Of a stretch of DNA of 64,000 nucleotides, positions 58,140 through 64,000 are shown in pieces (the first letter of the stretch is position 1; every line of letters starts with the position of its first letter). The position numbers were made by a program, and so were the translations under genes. The notes beneath the pieces were generated by a model, which saw only the letters and a list, made by a program, of their open reading frames with translations, did no database searches and was not told the DNA's origin. Source of the stretch: DASQFQ01 sp963805525. GTDB lineage: Bacteria; Actinomycetota; Thermoleophilia; Solirubrobacterales; Solirubrobacteraceae. The stretch lies in contig CAWDUT010000004.1 of NCBI GenBank assembly GCA_963805525.1, positions 310,001 to 374,000 of the forward strand, read 5' to 3'.

Positions 58140-59945
58140 GTGCGCCGCCGCGCGACCACCCGCCGCCTGCGCCGGACACTGCTCGCGGCGGTGGCCCTGT
58201 TCGCGCTCGGCACGGTGCTCGTGCTGGACGCCACCGGAGCGCTCGATCGCGCCGAGCTCTCGACCGTCGACGCGCGCTTCGAGATCCGCGGGGCGCGGGC
58301 GGTGCCGAACGACGTCGTCGTGCTCGGGATCGACGACGTGACGTTCGACGAGCTCAAGGAGCGCTGGGTGTTCTCGCGCCGCACGTTCGCCAAGGCGCTG
58401 GCCGGCGTCTCGAGCGACAAGCCGCGCGCGATCGTCTACGACGTCGAGTTCGCCGAGCCGTCCAAGGACGTCGAGGGCGACAACATGCTGATCCTCAACA
58501 CGCGCAAGGCCGGCAACGTCGTGCTCAGCGCCACCGAGGTCGGCAAGCACGGCGCGACGAAGATCTTCGGCGGCGCCGAGGGCCAGAAGTTCGCGCGGGC
58601 CACGATCGGCAACGGGCTGCTGCCGGAGGGCTCGACGGGCACGCTGCGGCGGCTGCCCTACGCGATCGACGGGCTGCGGACGCTGTCGGTGGCGACCGTC
58701 GAGCGCGTCACGGGGAAGCCGGTCAACCGCAAGCGGCTGGGCGGCCAGGGCGCGTGGATCGACTACTCGGGCCCGCCCGGGCACATCCGCTACGTCTCGT
58801 TCTCGAAGGCCGTCAAGCGCACCTTCAAGCCCGGCAGCTTCCGTAACCGGATCGTGGTGATCGGCGCCGTCGCGCCGTCGCTCCAGGACCGCCATCCGAC
58901 TTCCTGGCCGGCGGGCGAGATGGCGGGGCCGGAGATCCACGCCAACGCGATCGACACGCTGCTGCGCGGCGCGCCGCTGCACGCCACGGGCGATACCGCC
59001 GACCTCCTGATCGCGCTCGCGCTGACGCTCCTGCCGCTGCTGCTGGGGATCTTTCTGCGGCCGTTCCTCGCGCTCGCGCTCGGCCTGGGCGCGGCGGTCC
59101 TGTACGCGCTGGTGGCGCAGATCGCGTTCGGGCGCGAGCTGATCCTGCCGGTGGTCGTGCCGCTGGTCGGGCTCGCGATCGCGCTGGTCGGGACGCTGGT
59201 CGTGCACTACCTGACCGCCTCGGTCGAGCGGGCGCAGACGCGCGACCTGTTCGCCCGCTTCGTGCCGGACTCGGTGGTCGCGCAGGTGCTCGAGCGGGCC
59301 GACACCGAGGACGACGTGCGGCTGGGCGGCGAGCTGCTCACCGCGACCGTTCTGTTCAGCGACCTGCGCGGCTTCACGAGCTTCGCCGAGGGGCGCGAGC
59401 CGGCCGAGGTGATCGGCGTGCTCAACCGCTACCTGACCGAGATGAGCGACGCGATCCTCGACCACGACGGCACGCTCGTCGCCTACATGGGCGACGGGAT
59501 CATGGCCGTGTTCGGCGCCCCGATCGCCTCGGAGGACCACGCCGACAAGGCGCTGGGCGCGGCGCGCGAGATGCTCGACAAGCTGGGGCGATTCAACGAC
59601 TGGCTCCGCTCCGAAGGGCTCGGCGACGGGTTCAAGATGGGCATCGGCCTCAACACGGGCGACGTGATGTCGGGCAACGTCGGGAGCGCGCGGCGGCTCG
59701 AGTACACGACGATCGGCGATACGACCAACTCTGCAGCGCGTTTGGAGGGCATGACCAAAGGCACCCCGTACCAGCTGTTCGTGGCCGACTCGACGCGGTC
59801 GCGGCTCGCCACGACCCCGGACGACCTCGAGTCGCTCGACGAGCTCGAGGTCCGCGGGCGCAAGGGCGCGATGAAGGTCTGGGCGCTGCGGCCGGTCGCT
59901 ACCGTTCCCGACGACGTGCACGCCGCCGACCCCGCCGCTTCGTGA
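58140..59945 (+). CDS. CHASE2-domain class III adenylate/guanylate cyclase
   Basis: 601 aa from GTG 58140. TM1 (about 13-33), an extracytoplasmic CHASE2 sensor (about 40-275: VDARFEIRGARAVPNDVVVL, GIDDVTFDELKERWVFSR, FRNRIVVIGAVAPSLQDRHP), three helices (about 283-360), then a cyclase domain. Metal ligands LFSDLRGFTSF (Asp 408) and YMGDGIMAVFG (Asp 452) and transition-state residues GDTTNSAARLE (Asn 530, Arg 534) are present. The purine-binding Lys normally found as DKxxGD is Ala here (LVAYMGD, Ala 448), so base specificity is uncertain. GTGA overlap with a cNMP-binding protein gene makes second-messenger output very likely. Confidence 0.92.
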   Translation: MRRRATTRRLRRTLLAAVALFALGTVLVLDATGALDRAELSTVDARFEIRGARAVPNDVVVLGIDDVTFDELKERWVFSRRTFAKALAGVSSDKPRAIVYDVEFAEPSKDVEGDNMLILNTRKAGNVVLSATEVGKHGATKIFGGAEGQKFARATIGNGLLPEGSTGTLRRLPYAIDGLRTLSVATVERVTGKPVNRKRLGGQGAWIDYSGPPGHIRYVSFSKAVKRTFKPGSFRNRIVVIGAVAPSLQDRHPTSWPAGEMAGPEIHANAIDTLLRGAPLHATGDTADLLIALALTLLPLLLGIFLRPFLALALGLGAAVLYALVAQIAFGRELILPVVVPLVGLAIALVGTLVVHYLTASVERAQTRDLFARFVPDSVVAQVLERADTEDDVRLGGELLTATVLFSDLRGFTSFAEGREPAEVIGVLNRYLTEMSDAILDHDGTLVAYMGDGIMAVFGAPIASEDHADKALGAAREMLDKLGRFNDWLRSEGLGDGFKMGIGLNTGDVMSGNVGSARRLEYTTIGDTTNSAARLEGMTKGTPYQLFVADSTRSRLATTPDDLESLDELEVRGRKGAMKVWALRPVATVPDDVHAADPAAS

Positions 59946-60421
59946 GCATCGACCACGCCGGGCCGTTCCAGGTCCTCACCGAAGAGGCGCACGAGGACTC
60001 GGCCGAGCTCCTCTTCCTGCCCGACGCCACCGCGGCCGACTGGGCGACGATCTTCTCGTTCGCCGAGGTGCGCCAGGTGGGCGCCGGGCTCGCGCTCGTG
60101 CAGGCCGGCGAGATCGACCGCGCGCTGTACCTGCTGATCGACGGCACGCTGGCCGTGCGGATCCCGCGCGAGGAGACCGCGTTCAAGACGATCGAGGCGC
60201 CGTCGGTCGTGGGAGAGCTGGCGTTCTTCGACGGCAGCCCGCGCTCGGCGACGCTCGACGCGGTGACCGACGTGCAGGTCGTGCGGATCGACGCCGACGC
60301 GTTCCAGCGGCTGTCGGAGGCCGAGCCGGCGCTGGCGCAGCAGATGCTGCTGGACCTCGCGCGCATCCTGGCCCTGCGGCTGCGCATGGCCAGCGACGTG
60401 ATCGCGAGCCTGCGCGGGTGA
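59942..60421 (+). CDS. Cyclic nucleotide-binding domain protein (no DNA-binding domain)
   Basis: 159 aa from GTG 59942. One cNMP-binding beta-barrel: FAEVRQVGAGLALVQAGEID (about 42-61), LYLLIDGTLAVRI, the phosphate-binding cassette VVGELAFFDGSPRSATLDAV (about 93-112, with Gly-Glu and Pro-Arg-Ser-Ala) and a C-terminal helix (LLDLARILALRLRMASDVIA). No helix-turn-helix follows. Likely the direct receptor of the nucleotide made by the cyclase, acting by protein-protein contact. Coupled on both sides by 4-bp overlaps. Confidence 0.88.
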   Translation: MSIDHAGPFQVLTEEAHEDSAELLFLPDATAADWATIFSFAEVRQVGAGLALVQAGEIDRALYLLIDGTLAVRIPREETAFKTIEAPSVVGELAFFDGSPRSATLDAVTDVQVVRIDADAFQRLSEAEPALAQQMLLDLARILALRLRMASDVIASLRG

Positions 60422-61485
60422 AGCTGCGGATCGTCGTTCTCGCGGCTCTGGCCGCGTTGCTCGTCGCCGCGCCCGCGTCGGCGCGCAGCGTGCCGCGCGG
60501 CTGGCTGGGCGCGCAGGCCGACGGGCCGCTGACGGAGCTCGGCAACCCGTTTGACTCGGAGTACGACCTGATGCGCTCGTCGGGCGTGGAGGCCGTGCGG
60601 ACGGCGTTCGACTGGCGCGCCGCACAGCCGGACGAGAACGGGCCGATCGACTTCGCGCCGATGGACGCGGTGGTCGCGGCGGCCGCGCAGCGCGGGCTGC
60701 CGGTGCTGCCGGTCGTGCACCGCACGCCGTCGTGGGCGGCGGCGCATCCGAGCAAGCGCGCGGCGTCAACGCCGCAGGGCACGGCCGCGTACGCGCAGTT
60801 CCTGACGGCGCTGGTCGGTCGCTACGGGCCGTCGGGCTCGCTGTGGGCGGAGCAGCCGGCGCTGCCGCGGACGCCGATCCGCGACTGGCAGATCTGGAAC
60901 GAGCCGAACCTGACCCGCTACTGGTCCACCCAGCCGTTCGCGAAGGGATACGTGAAGCTGCTGCGGGCCTCGCGGCGCGCGCTGCGGGCGGCCGACCCGG
61001 GCTCGCGGACGGTGCTCGCCGGCCTCCCCAACGAGAGCTGGATCGCGTTGCGCAAGATCTACAAGGCAGGCGGCCACGGGGCGTTCGACGTGGTCGCGCT
61101 GCACCCGTACACGGGGAAGCCGAAGAACGTGATCAAGCTGATCGAGTTCGCGCGCAAGGAGATGCGCAAGCACGGCGACCGCCGCAAGCAGGTGTGGCTG
61201 ACCGAGCTGTCATGGCCGGCGTCGAAGGGCAAGACCGGCGGGCCCAAGGGCTTCGTGACGAGCGAGAAGGGCCAGGCGTCGCGGCTGAAGCAGGCGCTGA
61301 AGCTGCTGGCGAAGGCGCGCAAGCGCCTGAAGATCGGGCGCGTCTACTGGTACACGTGGCTGTCGCGTGAGGGCTCGGTCAGCGCGTTCAACTGGTCCGG
61401 GCTGCGGCGCCTGCGGGGCGACCGGGTCGTGAGCGCGCGGTCGCTGGCGGTGTACCGCGCGGCGGCGCGGAAGCTAGAGGGCTGA
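60418..61485 (+). CDS. Secreted TIM-barrel glycoside hydrolase-like protein (clan A)
   Basis: 355 aa from GTG 60418. Signal peptide (MKLRIVVLAALAALLVAAPA, cleavage near ASA-R). The catalytic acid lies in DWQIWNEPNLTRYW (Glu near 162) and the nucleophile in VWLTELSWPAS (Glu near 262), the two strand-end Glu of clan A families such as GH5/GH39; VVALHPYTGKPKN and VYWYTWLSREGSVSAFNWSG complete the barrel. Substrate unknown. Genetic coupling to a cyclase and its receptor is unusual for a glycosidase. Twelve-bp tail overlap with the next GT4 gene. Confidence 0.82.
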   Translation: MKLRIVVLAALAALLVAAPASARSVPRGWLGAQADGPLTELGNPFDSEYDLMRSSGVEAVRTAFDWRAAQPDENGPIDFAPMDAVVAAAAQRGLPVLPVVHRTPSWAAAHPSKRAASTPQGTAAYAQFLTALVGRYGPSGSLWAEQPALPRTPIRDWQIWNEPNLTRYWSTQPFAKGYVKLLRASRRALRAADPGSRTVLAGLPNESWIALRKIYKAGGHGAFDVVALHPYTGKPKNVIKLIEFARKEMRKHGDRRKQVWLTELSWPASKGKTGGPKGFVTSEKGQASRLKQALKLLAKARKRLKIGRVYWYTWLSREGSVSAFNWSGLRRLRGDRVVSARSLAVYRAAARKLEG

Positions 61486-62463
61486 CAGCAGCGCGTCCAT
61501 CTCGGCGGCGGTGCGCGCCCAGGTGAACTCCTTCGCGCGTCGCAGGCCCGCGTCGCGCAGCCGCTCCCGCTCCGCCTCGTCAGCCAGCAACTCCCTCACC
61601 GCTCCCGCCACCTCGTCCGGCGGCGCGAGGCGAGCGGCTCCGCCGGCGGTCTCCGGGAGCGCGGTGAGGTCCGAGGTGACGACGGGTGTCCCGCAGGCCA
61701 TCGCCTCGAGGACCGGCAGGCCGAAGCCCTCGTAGAGGCTCGGGAGCGCGAACGCCTCCGCTCCGGCGTACAGGCCGGGGAGCAGGCGCTCGGGCACGGC
61801 GCCGAGGTGGCGGAGCGCGTCGAGCCCCTCCTCGCGCGCGAACTGCGGACGGTGGCCGCCGGCGACGACGACCTCGATGTGTGCTGCGAGCGGCGACAGC
61901 GCCTGGAGGTTCTTGCGCGCGGTCTGGGAGGCGACGCAGAGGACGTAGGGCTTGGTGAGGTTCAGCTCGCGGCGGGCGGTGGTCGTGTCCGCGTGGGGCG
62001 TGTAGCGGGGGTCGACGCCGCCGGGGATCACGGAGACGTCCCGCAGCCCCAGGAGCTCGGTCAGTTCGCGGCGCGAGAACTCGGATACGGTCACGACGTG
62101 GAGCGCGCGACGGGCCAGGGCCGGCAGGATCCGCCCCTGCCACGCGGCGTAGGCGGGCGAGTACCACTCGGGATGGCGCAGCGCGGCGGCGTCGTGGATC
62201 ACGATCACGTTGCGCGGGTGCGCGAGCGGCGCGAGGTTGGCCGGGCACAGCAGCGCCTTGGCGTTCGCGGCGAGCGCCGGCAGCACCAGCTGCTCCCAGG
62301 CGTGGCCAGCGCGGTGGACGAGCCGCGGCCGCGGCGTGAGGACCTCGTAGTCGCCGAGCTGCGGCAGCCGGGTCGCGAGCTCGCGTGCCCAGCGCTCGAC
62401 TCCCCCGAGCTCAGGTCGCGCGGCGGCGCGGGCGTCGATGGCGATGCGGTGACCGGGCAGCAG
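61474..62463 (-). CDS. GT4 glycosyltransferase with no canonical start codon at its conserved N-terminus
   Basis: About 329 aa. The family's beginning (RIAIDARAAARPELGGVERW) is preceded only by CTG-CTG-CCC-GGT-CAC; no ATG, GTG or TTG is in frame nearby, so CTG 62463 or 62460 is proposed. A reading extended to 62736 would lie wholly antisense to the divergent gene and is unlikely. GT-B motifs: VIHDAAALRHPEWYSP, VSEFSRRELTELLGL, VIPGGVDPRYTP, CVASQTARKNLQAL and SLYEGFGLPVLEAMACGTPV (E-x7-E). Could also be a gene whose start was lost by mutation. Confidence 0.8.
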   Translation of the reverse strand: MLPGHRIAIDARAAARPELGGVERWARELATRLPQLGDYEVLTPRPRLVHRAGHAWEQLVLPALAANAKALLCPANLAPLAHPRNVIVIHDAAALRHPEWYSPAYAAWQGRILPALARRALHVVTVSEFSRRELTELLGLRDVSVIPGGVDPRYTPHADTTTARRELNLTKPYVLCVASQTARKNLQALSPLAAHIEVVVAGGHRPQFAREEGLDALRHLGAVPERLLPGLYAGAEAFALPSLYEGFGLPVLEAMACGTPVVTSDLTALPETAGGAARLAPPDEVAGAVRELLADEAERERLRDAGLRRAKEFTWARTAAEMDALLSAL

Positions 62464-62465
62464 GC

Positions 62466-63515
62466 GTGAGGGTCGGGGTCGACGGGCGCAGCCTGGTCGG
62501 CGGCGGGGCACGCGGCGTGGCGCACTATACGGGCGCCCTGCTCCAAGCCCTTGCCGCGGAGTTCCCGGACGACGAGTACCGCGTGCTGCTGCCCCGCGGA
62601 CGGGCGGCGGTCCCGCGCGGGGTCGTGCCGGTCCGCCACCCCCTCCCCGCCCGCGCGCTGTTCGGCGCCGCGCTCTCCGGCCGGCCTCGGTTCGACCGCC
62701 TCGTCGGCCCCGTCGACGTCGTCTGGGTTCCGGCACCGGCGCCGCTGGCGATCGGTGACGCGCCGTTCGTGCTCACCGTCCATGACCGCTCGTGGGAGCA
62801 GCGGCCGGAGGATTTCACCCCCTACGAGCGCGCCTGGCACGCGGCCGCCCGCCCCCGCCGCCTCGCCCGCCGCGCGGCGCGGGTGCTGACCGACACCGAG
62901 GTGGGGCGCGACGACCTCATCCGCGCGTGGGGCCTTGACGCCGAGCGGGTCCGGGCGGTCCCCCTCGCGCCGCGAAGGTTCCCGCGGGCCGAGTCCGCTT
63001 CCTCTCCGCCCGCAGCGGCCGCGCCGCCCTTTCTCTTCGTCGGCGCGCTCGAGCCGCGCAAGGCGCCGGACCTCCTGGTCGACGCCTTCCTCCGCGCGCG
63101 GACACGCGGGCTGCAGGCCGAGCTCGTGCTGGTCGGCGAGGGCCGGCTCGACCCGCAGGGGCCGGGGGTGCGGCGGCTCGGCCGGGTCGACGACCTCGGC
63201 GCGCTCTACGCCGGCGCCCTGGCGGTCGTGCTGCCGTCGTGGCTCGAGGGCTTCGGGCTCCCGCCGGTCGAGGGCCTCGCGGCCGGCGCTCCCGCGATCG
63301 TCTCCGACCTCCCGGTGTTCCGCGAGGTGCTGGGCGACGGCGCGCTCTACGTGCCGCCGGGCGACGCCGACGCGCTCGCCGATTCGCTGCTCTCGCTCGA
63401 GCGCGATCCGGCGCTGCGCGGCCGCCTGCTCGCCGCCGGCCAAGCCAAGATCAGCTCCCTCACCTGGGCGGAGACCGCGCGGCGGACCCGCGCCGTGCTG
63501 GCGGAGGCCGCATGA
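62466..63515 (+). CDS. GT4 glycosyltransferase
   Basis: 349 aa from GTG 62466 (MRVGVDGRSLVGGGARGVAH), starting immediately beside the divergent GT4 gene. FVLTVHDRSWEQRPEDFTPY (about 102), TDTEVGRDDLIRAWGL (about 141), FLFVGALEPRKAPDLLVDAF (about 190-209) and SWLEGFGLPPVEGLAAGAPA (E-x7-E-like, about 258-277) define a GT-B enzyme similar to mannosyltransferases. The two GT4 proteins share the same architecture and are likely old paralogues. ATGA overlap with the following GT2 gene. Confidence 0.87.
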   Translation: MRVGVDGRSLVGGGARGVAHYTGALLQALAAEFPDDEYRVLLPRGRAAVPRGVVPVRHPLPARALFGAALSGRPRFDRLVGPVDVVWVPAPAPLAIGDAPFVLTVHDRSWEQRPEDFTPYERAWHAAARPRRLARRAARVLTDTEVGRDDLIRAWGLDAERVRAVPLAPRRFPRAESASSPPAAAAPPFLFVGALEPRKAPDLLVDAFLRARTRGLQAELVLVGEGRLDPQGPGVRRLGRVDDLGALYAGALAVVLPSWLEGFGLPPVEGLAAGAPAIVSDLPVFREVLGDGALYVPPGDADALADSLLSLERDPALRGRLLAAGQAKISSLTWAETARRTRAVLAEAA

Positions 63516-64000
63516 CGCCCTTCTCCATCGTCGTCGTGCTCCACGACTCGGCCGGGCCGCTCCCAGCGCTGCTGGCCTCGCTCGGGCGGCTGCCCTCCCC
63601 GCCGCAGCTGATCGTGGTGGACACCGCCTCCTCCGACGACGGCCCGGCGCTCGCGCGGGCGGCGGGCGCCGAGGTCGTCGAGCTCGGGGAGAACCCAGGG
63701 TTCGGCGCGGCCAACGACGTCGGCGTCGAGCGCGCGGCGCGTCCCGTCACCGTCCTCCTCAACCCGGACTGCGAGCTGCTCGACGGCTCGCTCGCCCTGC
63801 TCGCCGCGCGCGCGGCCGGCGGCGGGCTGTGGGTCCCGCGGCTCCTCAACCCCGACGGCTCGATCCAGCGCTCGGCGTACCCGCTGCCGGGCACGGTCGG
63901 CGCCCTCCTCCCCGCCCTCGTGCACCCGCCGATCCTGCCGCTGCCGCTGCTCGAGCGGGCCGAGCCGTTCCGGTCGGAGCGGGCGCGCAGCGTCGGCTGG
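63512..64000 (+). CDS. GT2 glycosyltransferase, 5' part (runs off the window)
   Basis: 163 codons are visible. FSIVVVLHDSAGPLPALLAS opens a GT-A fold; IVVDTASSDDGPALA, GENPGFGAANDVGVERAA and LLNPDCELLDGSL (NPDxE metal motif, about 88-100) are typical of rhamnosyl-type GT2 enzymes. The GGGLWVPRLLNPDGSIQRSA segment follows as in WbbL-like proteins. Translationally coupled to the GT4 gene (ATGA). Confidence 0.85.
   Translation, partial: MTPFSIVVVLHDSAGPLPALLASLGRLPSPPQLIVVDTASSDDGPALARAAGAEVVELGENPGFGAANDVGVERAARPVTVLLNPDCELLDGSLALLAARAAGGGLWVPRLLNPDGSIQRSAYPLPGTVGALLPALVHPPILPLPLLERAEPFRSERARSVGW

Noticed and set aside
61474..62736. Longer reading of the GT4 gene starting at 62736
   Set aside because: The extra 90 residues are Arg/Gly/Pro noise, wholly antisense to the conserved N-terminus of the divergent GT4 gene.

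Overview
The window is a high-GC bacterial chromosome segment with dense, short-spaced genes, frequent GTG/TTG starts and 1-20 bp gene overlaps. The set of genes (H+-pumping pyrophosphatase of the K+-independent type, Rex repressor, primary-type sigma factor, APC permeases fused to universal-stress domains, CHASE2 cyclase, LPxTG-type secreted protein, many small Cys-rich proteins) points to an actinobacterial lineage, most likely Thermoleophilia/Solirubrobacterales. This assignment is inference from gene content and composition; no 16S rRNA is present. I see no phage, transposon, CRISPR array or plasmid functions.

Layout. 1-8 kb: the end of a zinc-finger (anti-sigma-like) gene, an apparently shortened DoxX-like membrane protein, an unusual FtsH-like AAA+ protease with a membrane-anchored partner gene, two small minus-strand genes, a heterodimeric ABC exporter and a tRNA-Gln. 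8-16 kb: a Crp/Fnr regulator facing a six-gene minus-strand operon (two APC permease-UspA fusions, a 55-aa membrane peptide, two TrkA-type NAD-binding proteins, a ferredoxin-reductase-like flavoprotein), then a small lipoprotein. 16-22 kb: isochorismatase-family hydrolase, ferritin with a TTAGG/CCTAA palindrome shared with a Cys-rich peptide gene, a winged-helix protein, an enolase-superfamily enzyme and the membrane pyrophosphatase. 22-29.5 kb: a ten-gene minus-strand operon containing tsaE-tsaB-rimI-tsaD (tRNA t6A synthesis), a subtilase homologue lacking its His and Ser, a glutaredoxin-like protein, Rex, a GCS2-type ligase and a DUF1844 protein, ending in a strong terminator.

29.5-53.5 kb is a surface-glycan island: a Wzx-type flippase, an O-antigen-ligase/polymerase-like protein, a Wzm/Wzt ABC exporter, GT2 and GT-C glycosyltransferases, at least six SAM methyltransferases, two PhyH-type dioxygenases, a hexapeptide acyltransferase and an 870-aa two-domain GT2/WsaF-like enzyme. 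Gene strands alternate and many genes overlap tail to tail. 53.5-56.6 kb: an Lrp regulator divergent from an EamA exporter, a methyltransferase and a primary-like sigma factor with a near-consensus promoter. 57-64 kb: GT4 and GT2 glycosyltransferases surround an overlapping three-gene unit made of a CHASE2-class III cyclase, a cyclic-nucleotide-binding protein and a secreted TIM-barrel glycosidase, which looks like a self-contained signalling module.

The items most worth a second look are the CHASE2 cyclase/cNMP-binder/glycosidase unit, the pseudo-subtilase inside the tsa operon, an orphan sigma28-like promoter that runs straight into a terminator, the APC-Usp/TrkA/flavoprotein operon, and the paired PhyH enzymes of the glycan island.
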